Shown: positions 13,491 through 22,596, counted from the stretch's first letter. The stretch is DNA of 34,394 nt from Paracoccaceae bacterium (GCA_002709505.1 PARB01000079.1:1-34394); one strand, 5' to 3'. The notes: a model not told the origin generated them from the sequence alone. Numbers and translations: made by a program.

Positions 13491-13532
13491 TGTCTAGTCT
13501 AATTGACAGTACGTCGTAACAATATTTTTACA
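13491..13532. promoter_or_regulatory. Tandem PpsR/CrtJ-type sites upstream of bchI
   Basis: The first site, 13,491-13,508 (TGTCTAGTCTAATTGACA), is perfect and includes a possible -35 TTGACA. The second, 13,515-13,532, reads CGT-N12-ACA and is one base off. They lie 24 bp apart and end 18 bases before the bchI ATG, so binding would cover the promoter. Confidence 0.7.
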
Positions 13533-13550
13533 CTGCTCGGGAGAAACCGC

Positions 13551-14603
13551 ATGTCTCCGCCATTTCCCTTCTCCGCCATCGTTGGACAGGACGAGTTGAA
13601 GGACGCGCTGCTTCTCGCCGCCGTCGACCCGTCCCTGGGCGGAGTTCTGGTGTTCGGAGATCGCGGAACCGGCAAATCCACCGCCGTGCGGGCTCTGGCT
13701 GCCCTGCTGCCGGACATCAAGGCCCGCGAGGGCTGTGCCTTCAACTGCGACCCGGCCCGGCCGTCCGACATCTGCCCGACATGCGGCGACGCGGCGCGAA
13801 AGGGCGCAAAGGCAAACCGGCCGGCGATCGTGAAACGCCGCACCCCCGTCGTCGACCTGCCGCTCGGGGCGACCGAAGACCGCGTCTGCGGCACGCTCGA
13901 CCTGGAAAAGGCCCTGACCACCGGCGAAAAGGCCTTCGAGCCCGGCCTTCTGGCGCGGGCCCATCGCGGCTTTCTCTATATCGACGAGGTCAATCTTCTG
14001 GAGGACCATCTGGTCGACCTGCTTCTCGACGTTGCGGCCTCGGGAACGAATGTCGTCGAGCGCGAGGGCCTGAGCGTCCGCCATCCCGCCCGCTTCGTTC
14101 TGGTCGGCAGCGGCAATCCGGAAGAGGGCGAATTGCGTCCGCAACTGCTCGACCGCTTCGGCCTGTCGCTCGACGTGTCCGCTCCGCGCGACATCCAGCA
14201 GCGGGTCGCGGTGATCCGTCGCCGCGAGGCCTACGACAAGAACCCGGACGGGTTCGTCGCGGACTGGGCGGCGCGCGATGCGAAGATCACAGCCCGCATC
14301 CGGAAATCGGCGGCAATGCTGGCATCGATGGAAACGCCGACCCCCGTCTTCGAGCTGGCCGCAACCCTGTGCCTTCGCCTCGGGGTCGACGGCTTGCGCG
14401 GCGAGCTGACGCTGATCCGGGCCGCCCGCGCCCGCGCGGCACTTGCCGGCAAGCGCGAACCGGGCACCGCCGACATCGTGGCCGTGGCGCCGATGGCGCT
14501 CCGCCACCGCCTGCGCCGCGATCCGCTCGACGAGGCCGGCTCCGCCGCACGGGTGGAACGCGCCGTCGACGAAGTGTCCTTCGGAGTGGCCGGCCATGCC
14601 TGA
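13551..14603 (+). CDS. bchI: Magnesium chelatase subunit BchI (AAA+ ATPase)
   Basis: The 350-residue protein is the ATPase subunit of the BchI-BchD-BchH magnesium chelatase, which inserts Mg into protoporphyrin IX. It shows Walker A GDRGTGKS (36-43), Walker B GFLYIDEVNLL (140-150), sensor-type VGSGNPEEGELRPQLLDRFG and the C-terminal helical bundle. Length is normal for the family. The ATG at 13,551 follows GGGAGA; an earlier TTG in the same frame is not credible. It overlaps bchD by eight bases, so the two subunits are probably made in step. bchH is not in the window. Confidence 0.98.
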   Translation: MSPPFPFSAIVGQDELKDALLLAAVDPSLGGVLVFGDRGTGKSTAVRALAALLPDIKAREGCAFNCDPARPSDICPTCGDAARKGAKANRPAIVKRRTPVVDLPLGATEDRVCGTLDLEKALTTGEKAFEPGLLARAHRGFLYIDEVNLLEDHLVDLLLDVAASGTNVVEREGLSVRHPARFVLVGSGNPEEGELRPQLLDRFGLSLDVSAPRDIQQRVAVIRRREAYDKNPDGFVADWAARDAKITARIRKSAAMLASMETPTPVFELAATLCLRLGVDGLRGELTLIRAARARAALAGKREPGTADIVAVAPMALRHRLRRDPLDEAGSAARVERAVDEVSFGVAGHA

Positions 14604-16431
14604 GCCTGCGCCCGATCCGTCCGGCCGCGCGCCGGCCTCCGGTCCTCGGACCGGACGCTGGGCCGATGCCCTGCTTGCGGCTCAGGTTTTGGCGGTGGGC
14701 GGTGCAGCCCTTGGCGGCATTCACGTGCGTGCCCGCTGCGGACCGGTGCTGGATCGCTGGCTCGCGGCGCTCAAGCGCATGCAGCCCCCCGGGGCCGCGG
14801 TCCAGCGCATCGCCGCAACGGTGACGGCCGACGCGCTAGACGGCAGCCTCGACCTGTCGCAGACCCTGACGCTCGGACGGCCGGTGCGCAGCGCCGGTGT
14901 GCTGGCGCGGGCCGACGGCGGCCTGCTGCTCCTTGCCATGGCCGAACGCACGCAAGCCACCGTTTCCGGCATCCTCGCCGGAACGCTCGACACCGGCACA
15001 AGCAGCTGCGGCGCGCCGGCACGCTTCACGCTCGTCGCCCTCGACGAAGGGGCGGATGCGGACGAAGGTCTGCCCGAGGCGATTGCCGACCGGCTCTGCC
15101 TGCGCCTCCCGCTGGAGACGGTCTCCCTTGGCGAGACCGACGATGCCGACACCCCGATTGAACGCCACCACCCCAACATCGACTGGCACAAGGTGGTTGT
15201 CCCCGAGGCGTTGCTCGACGCGCTGGTTGGCGCGGCCGACGCGACCGCGACCCGCTCGATGCGCCGTGCACTCGCTCTGGTCCGGGTCACCCGGATCATT
15301 GCCGCCCTGGAGGGCTCGGCACAGGCCGAACCGCGCCACGCGGCGACCGCGCTGCGGCTGGTGTTCGGCCTTGCACCCAGCGCCGAGGACGTCCACGACG
15401 ACGCGACGGAAACCGAGGAGCCGTCCTGCGAAGAGCGGAGCGATGCGCCAGATCCGCCTCCGCAGGATGCCGGCGCCGATGCCCCCGATTCCCGTGACAC
15501 GGATGCCGACCCGCCGGAGAGCGAACGCGAGATCGATCCCGCAGCCTTGCAGGACATGCTGATCGCCGTTCTCGCGACGCAGAAACTCGACCCGTCGCTG
15601 CTTGCCATCAGCGCGGGCGAGAGGAAGGCCGGCGGCGGTGCGGGCAAATCCGGCGCCGAGCAAAACGGCAGCCAGCGCGGCCGCACCATCGGCGTCAGCA
15701 GCCGTCCGGCGAGCGCCGCGTTGCGGCCCAATGTCGCCGCGACACTGCGCGCGGCCGCTCCCTGGCAGCACCTGAGACGCAGGGCGCATGCGGCAACCGG
15801 CGGCGGATCCTCCCGCCCGATCCATGTCACGCCCTCCGACTTCCGCTATCTGCGTCGTCGTCACCGCACCGAAACCACGGCGATCTTCGCCGTGGATGCC
15901 TCCGGATCGACCGCCTTCGACCGTCTGGGCGAGGCGAAGGGCGCCATCGAGCTGCTGCTCGCCGACTGCTACGTGCGCCGTGACCAGATCGCGCTGATCG
16001 CCTTTCGCGGACGCGAGGCGGAGTGTCTGCTGGAGCCGACCCGCTCGCTGGTGCGGGCGAAACGCAGCCTCACCGGCCTGCCCGGCGGTGGGCCGACGCC
16101 GCTTGCCGACGGGATGCGGCGCAGCCTTGAGCTGGCGGTGCAGATCCGGCGCAAGGGACAGACGCCGCTCATCGTGCTGTTCACCGACGGGCGCGGAAAT
16201 ATCGCGCTCGACGGCAGCGCGGACCGCATCGTGGCGCAGGACGAAGCCGAGCGGCTGGCAAGACAGGGCGCGGCACTCGGGGTCAAGACCCTCGTCATCG
16301 ACATCGGCCGACGCTCGCGCGACGGTGCGCGCACGCTCGCCGAAACGATGAACGCGGACTACAGGGTGCTGCCGCGCGCCGATGCCGCCGCCGTCTCCAC
16401 GCTCGTCTCGACCTACATGCGGGGCGCGTGA
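14596..16431 (+). CDS. bchD: Magnesium chelatase subunit BchD
   Basis: This 611-residue protein is the platform subunit that couples the BchI ring to BchH. It has an N-terminal degenerate AAA+ domain without an intact Walker A, an acidic proline-rich linker (about 263-317, including DAPDPPPQDAGADAPDSRD) and a C-terminal integrin I/VWA domain with MIDAS residues DASGS (434-438) and a threonine in GGGPTPLADGM. An ILLS-type Arg/Lys-rich segment connects them. The start is inside the end of bchI and the stop overlaps bchO as GTGA. The family and order are those of other proteobacterial bchIDO operons. Confidence 0.97.
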   Translation: MPEPAPDPSGRAPASGPRTGRWADALLAAQVLAVGGAALGGIHVRARCGPVLDRWLAALKRMQPPGAAVQRIAATVTADALDGSLDLSQTLTLGRPVRSAGVLARADGGLLLLAMAERTQATVSGILAGTLDTGTSSCGAPARFTLVALDEGADADEGLPEAIADRLCLRLPLETVSLGETDDADTPIERHHPNIDWHKVVVPEALLDALVGAADATATRSMRRALALVRVTRIIAALEGSAQAEPRHAATALRLVFGLAPSAEDVHDDATETEEPSCEERSDAPDPPPQDAGADAPDSRDTDADPPESEREIDPAALQDMLIAVLATQKLDPSLLAISAGERKAGGGAGKSGAEQNGSQRGRTIGVSSRPASAALRPNVAATLRAAAPWQHLRRRAHAATGGGSSRPIHVTPSDFRYLRRRHRTETTAIFAVDASGSTAFDRLGEAKGAIELLLADCYVRRDQIALIAFRGREAECLLEPTRSLVRAKRSLTGLPGGGPTPLADGMRRSLELAVQIRRKGQTPLIVLFTDGRGNIALDGSADRIVAQDEAERLARQGAALGVKTLVIDIGRRSRDGARTLAETMNADYRVLPRADAAAVSTLVSTYMRGA

Positions 16432-16436
16432 CGACG

Positions 16437-17357
16437 ATGACCGGTTTCGCGCAGAACAAGGATCTCGACTGGAGCCGCGACGGCCGCGACTGGCCGAACA
16501 GCGATGCCAGCCGGTTCGTGCGGACCCGGCGCATCCTCTGGCATCTTCAGGAAATGGGCGACGCCCGCGCGCCCGCCCTCCTGCTGGTGCACGGCACTGC
16601 GGCCTCGACCCATTCCTTCCGCGATCTGATGCCCCGGCTGAGCGCCCGGTTTCGCGTTATCGCGATCGATCTTCCCGGCCACGGTTTCACCGATGCCCGC
16701 GACACGCAGTCCCTGACGCCGACGGGCATGGCCATGGCCGTCTCCGACCTGCTGCGCCATCTCGACATCCTGCCGGTCGCCGCCGCCGGACATTCCGCCG
16801 GTGCGGCCGTGCTGATCCAAATGGCGCAGCTCGGCGGCGTCGCGCCGACGCAGATCTTCGGGCTGAACGCCGCCCTTGAGCCGATCCAGGGCAACGCGCT
16901 GTTCCAGCCGCTGGCCCGCTTCCTGTTCCTCAATCCGCTGACCCCGAGACTGCTCGCGTGGCGCGCGACGTTTGGGGGAACCGACGCCATGCTCCAGCGG
17001 GCGACGGGATCGACAATCGGCGCCGATGGCGCCAGATGCTACACGCGCCTGTTCGCCAGCCGGCGGCACGTGCGCGCGGCGCTCGGCATGATGGCGCATT
17101 GGGATCTCGCCCCGCTCCAGGCAGGCCTCCCCTCCCTTGCCCCGGAGCTGATCCTGATCGCCGCCGATGACGATCCGATGGTGCCGGCATCGGTCTCGAC
17201 CCGTGCCGCGCTCCGGGCACCGCAGGCAAGCTGCATCCGTTTCGCGACCGGCGGCCATCTGCTGCATGAGGCCGAGCCGGACACAATCGCAGCGCTGATC
17301 GAGGCGCGCTGCCTCGGCGAAACGGCGATGGATGCGCAGGATCGCCGCCGTGCCTAG
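16437..17357 (+). CDS. bchO: BchO, alpha/beta-hydrolase associated with magnesium chelatase
   Basis: The 306-residue protein has the alpha/beta-hydrolase fold: oxyanion-hole motif LLVHGTAASTHSFRDLMP, nucleophile elbow AAGHSAGAAV with Ser120, acid region LILIAADDDPMVP and final His in FATGGHLLHEAEP. BchO genes accompany bchID in phototrophic proteobacteria; the exact reaction is not established, though a role with magnesium-protoporphyrin formation is assumed. Two starts are possible: the ATG used here, or a GTG at 16,428 that overlaps the bchD stop as GTGA. Neither has a good ribosome site, so translation is probably coupled to bchD. Confidence 0.93.
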   Translation: MTGFAQNKDLDWSRDGRDWPNSDASRFVRTRRILWHLQEMGDARAPALLLVHGTAASTHSFRDLMPRLSARFRVIAIDLPGHGFTDARDTQSLTPTGMAMAVSDLLRHLDILPVAAAGHSAGAAVLIQMAQLGGVAPTQIFGLNAALEPIQGNALFQPLARFLFLNPLTPRLLAWRATFGGTDAMLQRATGSTIGADGARCYTRLFASRRHVRAALGMMAHWDLAPLQAGLPSLAPELILIAADDDPMVPASVSTRAALRAPQASCIRFATGGHLLHEAEPDTIAALIEARCLGETAMDAQDRRRA

Positions 17358-17405
17358 AGCAATCGCCCTCCCCGCCCCTTCAACGGTTTGCCCCGGCAGG
17401 ACAAG

Positions 17406-18935
17406 ATGACAATTCACCCAAATCCGGTTCCGACACTCACAGGCGACGACCCACGGCCGCATGCCGTTGTCGTCGGCGCCGGTGTCGGCGGCCTGGCGGC
17501 GGCGATCCGGTTGAGCGTTCGCGGATACCGCGTCACCCTCGTCGACCGGCTCGATGCCCCGGGCGGGCGGGCGAGCGTGTTTCGCCAGGACGGCTTCACC
17601 TTCGATGCCGGACCGACGATCCTGACCGCGCCGTTCCTGTTCGAGGAGCTCTGGACGCTCTGCGGCAAACGCATGAGCGATCATGTGACCCTGCGCGAGC
17701 TGAACCCCTGTTACACGATCCGCTTCGACGACGGCGACACCTTCCGCTGCTACGGCGATGCGGCGGCGATGCGCGCTGAGGTCGAGCGCTTCAGCCCCGG
17801 CGATCTTGCCGGCTACGAGGCGTTCCTGGCGGAAAGCAAGGCCTGCTTTCACACCGGCTTCGAGAAGATGATCGACCGGCCCTTCCCCTCGCTTGCGAGC
17901 ATGGCCAGGGCGCTGCCCGACCTGATCCTGCGCCGGGCCGAACGCTCGGTGCACAAGCTGGTCTCCAAACATGTGCACAGCGAGAAACTGCGCATGGCGC
18001 TGAGCTTTCACCCGCTGTTCATCGGCGGCAACCCGATGCGCACCAGCTCGGTGATGAGCCTGATCTCCTATCTGGAGCAGACCTATGGCGTGCACTACGC
18101 GATGGGCGGCACCGGCGCGCTGGTCAAGGGAATGGCCGATCTCGCCGAAGGCCAGGGCGTGCAGCTTCGCATGAACGCGGATGTCGCGGAAATCCTCGTG
18201 GACAACGGCAGGGCCACCGGGGTGCGACTGGCAGGCGGCGAGCGGATCGCGGCGGATGTCGTCGTCTCCAACGCGGATGCCGCATGGACCTACGGCAAGC
18301 TGCTGCCGGAGACCGCGCGCGGGCGCTGGAGCGCTCGCAAGCTGGAGCGCATGGCCTATTCGATGAGCCTGTTCGTCTGGTACTTCGGCACGAACCGGCA
18401 CTATCCCGACGTCGGCCATCATACGGTGATGATGGGACCGCGCTACGACGGGCTGCTCGCCGACATCTTCGACCGCAAGATTCTGGCCGACGACTTCAGC
18501 CTTTACCTGCACCGCCCGAGCGCGACCGATCCGAGCGTCGCGCCCAAGGGATGCGATGCCTTCTACGTCCTGGCGCCGGTTCCCAATCTCGACGGCGAAA
18601 CGGACTGGCATACGGCGGCAGACCCCTACCGGAAACGGATCGCGGCGCATCTGGAAAAGACGCTGCTTCCCGGTCTCGGCGACGCGCTCGTCACCTCGCG
18701 GGTGATGACCCCGCTCGATTTCCAGTCACGGTTGCTGGCGCACAAGGGGGCTGCCTTCGGGATGGAGCCGAGGCTGACGCAACTGGCGTGGTTTCGTCCG
18801 CACAACGAAAGCGAGGCCGTGGCCAATCTCTATCTGGTCGGAGCGGGAACGCACCCCGGCGCCGGACTTCCCGGCGTCGTCGCCTCCGCCAAAATTCTCG
18901 ACAAGGTGGTGCCGCATGCCCGTGAATTCGCCTGA
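17406..18935 (+). CDS. crtI: Phytoene desaturase CrtI
   Basis: The 509-residue flavoprotein desaturates phytoene to neurosporene or lycopene at the membrane. It has an N-terminal dinucleotide motif (VVVGAGVGGLAAAIRL, then LVDRLDAPGGRASVFRQDGF), the typical FDAGPTILTAPFLFEELW and the C-terminal signature NLYLVGAGTHPGAGLPGVV. The ATG at 17,406 follows AGGA at a suitable distance; a TTG six codons earlier is rejected. It lies 48 bases after bchO in the same direction with no PpsR site in that gap, so it is probably co-transcribed from the bchI promoter. It overlaps crtB by 20 bases. Confidence 0.98.
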   Translation: MTIHPNPVPTLTGDDPRPHAVVVGAGVGGLAAAIRLSVRGYRVTLVDRLDAPGGRASVFRQDGFTFDAGPTILTAPFLFEELWTLCGKRMSDHVTLRELNPCYTIRFDDGDTFRCYGDAAAMRAEVERFSPGDLAGYEAFLAESKACFHTGFEKMIDRPFPSLASMARALPDLILRRAERSVHKLVSKHVHSEKLRMALSFHPLFIGGNPMRTSSVMSLISYLEQTYGVHYAMGGTGALVKGMADLAEGQGVQLRMNADVAEILVDNGRATGVRLAGGERIAADVVVSNADAAWTYGKLLPETARGRWSARKLERMAYSMSLFVWYFGTNRHYPDVGHHTVMMGPRYDGLLADIFDRKILADDFSLYLHRPSATDPSVAPKGCDAFYVLAPVPNLDGETDWHTAADPYRKRIAAHLEKTLLPGLGDALVTSRVMTPLDFQSRLLAHKGAAFGMEPRLTQLAWFRPHNESEAVANLYLVGAGTHPGAGLPGVVASAKILDKVVPHAREFA

Positions 18936-19971
18936 ACCGATCCGTCTCGACGCGGCCGAGCGCATCGCCTGCCAGAAGGCGATCCGATGCGGATCGAAGT
19001 CCTTCCACGCCGCCTCGCTGCTGCTGCCGCAAAGGGTTCGCCTTCCGGCCCGCGCGCTCTACGCCTTCTGCCGCTCCACCGACGACCTGGTCGACGCCGG
19101 CACCTCGGCAACGCGGGCGACCGAAACGCTGAAATCGCGCCTCGACGCAATCTACCGCGGCGCGCCGCAGGACCATATGTGCGACCGTGCCTTCGCCTCC
19201 GTCGTCACGGCCCATCGCATTCCGCGCCATCTGCCGGACGCGTTGATCGAGGGATTTGCCTGGGACGAGGACGGCCGCGTCTACCGGACGTTTGACGAGT
19301 TGTGCGCCTATGCCGCCAGGGTCGCCTCCACGGTCGGGCTGATGATGACCCTGATCATGGGGGTGCGCGACCGCGACGTGCTGGCCCGTGCCGCAGACCT
19401 CGGGATCGCCATGCAGCTCACCAACATCGCCCGCGATGTCGGCGAGGATGCCCGCAACGGTCGCGTCTATCTGCCGCGCGACTGGCTGGCGGAGGAAGGC
19501 GTTTCGGCAGACGCTCTTATCCGCGACCCGCGTCCGTCGCCTGCGGTGGCGCGCGTCGTGCAACGGCTTCTCACGGCGGCGGACACCCACTACGCGCGTG
19601 CCGGCGCCGGGATCAGCGGCCTGCCGCTCGACTGCCGGCCCGCGATCCGCAGCGCCGGCCTGATCTACCGGGACATCGGGCGCGCGATCGCCGAAAACGG
19701 CCATGACAGCGTGACCCGCCGCGCGGTGACCAGTCGCGCGGCAAAGGTCCGTCTGCTGCTTCTTGCGGCGGCAACGCCCTTTCCCTCCGCAACCGCGCTG
19801 ACCCTGCCGCCGCACGACAGCGTCCGGCAGCTGGTCGAGGCCTGCAGCGCCCCGGATGCAGCCCCCGCGCCGCGGGGCTTCGATGAAAAACTGGGGCGCG
19901 TGCTCGATCTTCTCGCCACAACGGAACGCCGCGAGCGGGCGCTGATGGCATCCGCGCGCGGGCGGGGCTGA
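18916..19971 (+). CDS. crtB: Phytoene synthase CrtB
   Basis: The 351-residue enzyme joins two geranylgeranyl diphosphate molecules to phytoene, the first committed carotenoid step. The conserved prenyl-binding motifs are seen: SKSFHAASLLLPQRVR, YAFCRSTDDLVD (first Asp-rich motif, DDLVD), and QLTNIARDVGEDARNGRVYL (second, DVGED). Length is typical. Its start lies inside the end of crtI and its stop is three bases before a small membrane-protein gene, so it is part of a bchIDO-crtIB transcription unit. Confidence 0.98.
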   Translation: MPVNSPEPIRLDAAERIACQKAIRCGSKSFHAASLLLPQRVRLPARALYAFCRSTDDLVDAGTSATRATETLKSRLDAIYRGAPQDHMCDRAFASVVTAHRIPRHLPDALIEGFAWDEDGRVYRTFDELCAYAARVASTVGLMMTLIMGVRDRDVLARAADLGIAMQLTNIARDVGEDARNGRVYLPRDWLAEEGVSADALIRDPRPSPAVARVVQRLLTAADTHYARAGAGISGLPLDCRPAIRSAGLIYRDIGRAIAENGHDSVTRRAVTSRAAKVRLLLLAAATPFPSATALTLPPHDSVRQLVEACSAPDAAPAPRGFDEKLGRVLDLLATTERRERALMASARGRG

Positions 19972-19974
19972 TTG

Positions 19975-20130
19975 ATGGGCAGCTACCTCGGCCTGATCGA
20001 GCTCGTGCTCACCGCGCTTGCGGTCGGCGCCTTCGGCATCTGGCAATTGCGCAGCCTGAAACGCGACATGCAGGCGCACAAGGCCCGCGAAGACGAAGAG
20101 GCGCGCAGGCAGGAGCGCGACGACGGCTGA
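19975..20130 (+). CDS. Small single-pass membrane protein after crtB (51 aa)
   Basis: This 51-residue protein has one hydrophobic helix near its N-terminus (SYLGLIELVLTALAVGAFGI, about residues 3-22) and then a highly charged amphipathic tail (LKRDMQAHKAREDEEARRQE), predicted to lie in the cytoplasm as a helix. It starts three bases after the crtB stop and is convergent with crtC, so it is the last gene of the bchI-crtB unit. Ribosome site is weak (GCGGGG), consistent with coupling. I do not know its function; a scaffold or assembly factor for carotenoid enzymes is a guess. Confidence 0.65.
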   Translation: MGSYLGLIELVLTALAVGAFGIWQLRSLKRDMQAHKAREDEEARRQERDDG

Positions 20131-20146
20131 TTGCGCGCACGCGTGT

Positions 20147-21037
20147 CTACGCCCGACCGCTGCGGCGCGGCATGCGAAACGGCAGCATCGCCTTGACGAG
20201 CGGACGGGCGAACCGGTCCCCGGAAAAGGTCTCGTGCATGGCCGTCACCGGTTCGCCCCAGATCCGGCTCTCGACAATGGCGCGGGTGTAGAACGGGCCG
20301 TCCTCCAGCGCGCGGACCACACGGGCATCGCCTTTCCCGTCGGCATGCATGAAGCGCTCCACTCCCCATGTCCCGCGCCCAAGTGTCCGCGCCACGGGCA
20401 ACGTGCGTTGTTCGATCGTACCGTCGGAGCCGATGCACAGCGCCAGCTCGCGGCGCGTGCCGGAGCGACAGGACGCGTCATAGAGGATCGCGGTGCGCCC
20501 GTCGGCCAGGCGCCCGCGCGCCCAGTCCCAGCGACGGAACCCGGTTTCGAGCGGCTCGACGCCCCAGTTGCTGTCGAGATAGCCGTGGCCGCGCCAGGAC
20601 GGGCCGCCCTGCGCCAGGTCAACCTCGATCCCGGCTGCCGGCGCGATCGGCCACCAGCGATGCGCGCCCCGGTCGTCGATGTCGAAGACCGTGCCCGTCA
20701 CTCCCCTTGGCACGAGACGGATCGTGCCGCGAATGCGGCCCGGCAGCCAGCCGGCGCCCGGAAAGGGCAAGGCGATCTCGTCGAAGTCGAGTGTCAGCCC
20801 GCCGGCGTCGTCCCAGCGCAGGCTGCTTGGACCGACCCGGAACGAGGCCCCGGAGCGGTTGAGCGCGGCGCGCCCGCGCTCCGTCATCGCCCAGCGCGGA
20901 CGACCGGCGGAATAGAGCGCGACATTGATGGCGACGTGGTTTTCCGGGTCCTGCCGTCCCGACCAGGCGTAATAGGGCGAAAACACGGAGCCGACGAAGG
21001 CGATAACCGTGACCGCGTGCCGGCCGCAGTCGCTCAC
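20147..21037 (-). CDS. crtC: Carotenoid 1,2-hydratase CrtC (start uncertain)
   Basis: The protein adds water to the C-1,2 double bond of neurosporene or lycopene, giving hydroxylated intermediates. Conserved features include VIAFVGSVFSPYYAWSGR, NHVAINVALY, the basic HRWWPIAPAAGIEVD and GHGYLDSNWGVEPLE. The only normal start near the 5' end is the GTG at 21,037, which overlaps the crtD stop as GTGA; it gives 296 residues. However, the family's N-terminal segment FDAPVPPGGYLWWYFDG is encoded in the same frame just upstream (21,088-21,038), inside crtD, with no ATG, GTG or TTG before it for a long way. The true N-terminus is therefore open. The stop is TAG, 17 bases from the convergent small gene. 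Confidence 0.88.
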   Translation of the reverse strand: MSDCGRHAVTVIAFVGSVFSPYYAWSGRQDPENHVAINVALYSAGRPRWAMTERGRAALNRSGASFRVGPSSLRWDDAGGLTLDFDEIALPFPGAGWLPGRIRGTIRLVPRGVTGTVFDIDDRGAHRWWPIAPAAGIEVDLAQGGPSWRGHGYLDSNWGVEPLETGFRRWDWARGRLADGRTAILYDASCRSGTRRELALCIGSDGTIEQRTLPVARTLGRGTWGVERFMHADGKGDARVVRALEDGPFYTRAIVESRIWGEPVTAMHETFSGDRFARPLVKAMLPFRMPRRSGRA

Positions 21038-22596
21038 GCCGTCGAAGTACCACCAGAGATAGCCACCCGGTGGAACCGGCGCGTCGAACCGCGGTCCGCG
21101 ACCAGGCTCGCCGCCGCCAGTTGCCCGGAAAGCGATGCCATCGGCACCCCCGGCCCCGGATGAACGCTGCCGCCTGCCAGATAAAGCCCCGGCAGGCGCG
21201 TGCGCGCCCCCGCACGGCGGAAGGACGCCATCCAGCCGTGCGAAGCTCTCCCGTAGAGCGCGCCCCCGCTCCCGGGAAACATCTGCTCGAAATCCGCCGG
21301 CGTCGTCGCCACGCTCTCCATCGTCGTGCTGTCGAGGGTGAGGCCGCAGCGCGCCATCCGTCCCATTGCCGCGTCCAGACATGTCGCAATCTCGCTGCTT
21401 GTGTGGCGCGCACGGTCGCCAAGCGCCGGCGCATTGATCAGGCACAGGAAGGCGTCGCGCGGGTCGGCATCCGTGTCCGCGATCCTTGCGCCCGCGTCTT
21501 CGCGCCCCTGTGCGCAGAGATAGACGGTGGGGTCGGACGGAACCCGGCCCTTGCGGAAGATCTCGTCGAACTCCCGCCGGTAGGCATCGGAAAACAGCAC
21601 CGTATGGCGGGCGAGCGGGAAGCCGCGCACCTTTGCCTTCACCGCCCAGGTCATCGCGGAGAGCGAACGCTCCGACGGGTTCACCGGCGCCTGTCCCAGA
21701 TCCACGCCGCCAACCAGACCGGAGGCGAGCGCGGAATAGTCGCCATTGAAGATCACCGCATCGGCCGCAAGTCGCTCGCCGTCCTCGAGATGGACCGCAT
21801 CGACACCGCCGGTCCCGGCCGAAATACGGGTCACGCAGCGGCCATAGTCGATGCGCGCGCCGTGTCGCTGCGCAACGGTTGCGAGCGCGCGGGCAAGCGC
21901 ATGCATGCCGCCCTCGATCAACCAGACACCGTCCTGTTCGACATGGGCGACCAGCATCAAGGTGGCCGGCGCCTGGAACGGCGAGGAGCCGCAATAGGTC
22001 GCGTAGCGGCCGAACAACTGGCGCAGGCGCGGGTCCTTGAAATAGCCCCCAAGCGCCGACCAGAGCGTGGAAAACGGCCGAAGCGCCAGCATCTGCTGCA
22101 GGTTTCCCATGCCGACCCGACGGGCGAGATCGACCGGTCCGGGACGCTCGGCGGCGATATAGGTGTCCTTCAACGTCGCGAAGACGCCGGCGCTGTCCCG
22201 GCAGAACCTCTGGAAGCCCGCCGCCTCCTGCGCCCCGGCGAAATGCTCGATCGCCGCAGCACTGGCCTCGGGACTGGCAAAAAGATCCAGACGGCTGCCA
22301 TCGCCCCACGCGTGACGGGCAAGCGTGCCGGCACGCGTCAAGCCGACCTCCGCCTCCAGCGTCGTATCGGCTTGCGCCAGCAGGCGGTCGAAAGCCCATT
22401 TCATCGTGAAGACGGTCGGACCGGCGTCCACAGGCGTGCCGCCGACCTCGACCTGTCGCATCTTGCCGCCGGGGCTTTCGGCCCGTTCCACCACATGGAC
22501 GTCATGACCGGCGCAAGCCAGCGACACGGCCGCGGAAAGACCCGCGATGCCGGCCCCCACGACGACGACACGATCGCGTCGGACCCCGGCTGTCAT
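21034..22596 (-). CDS. crtD: Carotenoid 3,4-desaturase CrtD
   Basis: This 520-residue flavoprotein introduces the 3,4 double bond into hydroxylated and methoxylated carotenoid intermediates. It has the N-terminal FAD motif VVVGAGIAGLSAAVSLACAG, VDAGPTVFTMKWAFD typical of CrtD rather than CrtI, and the C-terminal LYLAGGSVHPGPGVPMASLS. The last 18 residues (from RGSTRRFH) have no family pattern and are the shadow of the crtC reading frame. The ATG follows GAGGGA. It is divergent from crtE, with PpsR-type sites in between, and overlaps crtC by four bases. Confidence 0.96.
   Translation of the reverse strand: MTAGVRRDRVVVVGAGIAGLSAAVSLACAGHDVHVVERAESPGGKMRQVEVGGTPVDAGPTVFTMKWAFDRLLAQADTTLEAEVGLTRAGTLARHAWGDGSRLDLFASPEASAAAIEHFAGAQEAAGFQRFCRDSAGVFATLKDTYIAAERPGPVDLARRVGMGNLQQMLALRPFSTLWSALGGYFKDPRLRQLFGRYATYCGSSPFQAPATLMLVAHVEQDGVWLIEGGMHALARALATVAQRHGARIDYGRCVTRISAGTGGVDAVHLEDGERLAADAVIFNGDYSALASGLVGGVDLGQAPVNPSERSLSAMTWAVKAKVRGFPLARHTVLFSDAYRREFDEIFRKGRVPSDPTVYLCAQGREDAGARIADTDADPRDAFLCLINAPALGDRARHTSSEIATCLDAAMGRMARCGLTLDSTTMESVATTPADFEQMFPGSGGALYGRASHGWMASFRRAGARTRLPGLYLAGGSVHPGPGVPMASLSGQLAAASLVADRGSTRRFHRVAISGGTSTA

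Larger units (their letters stand above)
13204..13550. promoter_or_regulatory. Divergent dxs/bchI intergenic control region
   Basis: This 347-base region has no gene. It contains two tandem pairs of PpsR/CrtJ-type sites, one toward dxs and one toward bchI, listed separately, and a GGGAG ribosome site at 13,539 for bchI. The stretch between the pairs (13,383-13,490) is GC-rich and shows nothing I can assign. Confidence 0.7.

Noticed and set aside
21034..21150. Programmed -1 frameshift between crtD and crtC as an established fact
   Set aside because: No slippery heptamer of the X-XXY-YYZ type is visible, so it is kept only as one of several explanations for the missing start.
20147..22399. A very long open minus-strand frame spanning crtC and most of crtD
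   Set aside because: Only its last 300 residues or so have CrtC features; the rest is a GC-driven shadow of crtD in another frame.
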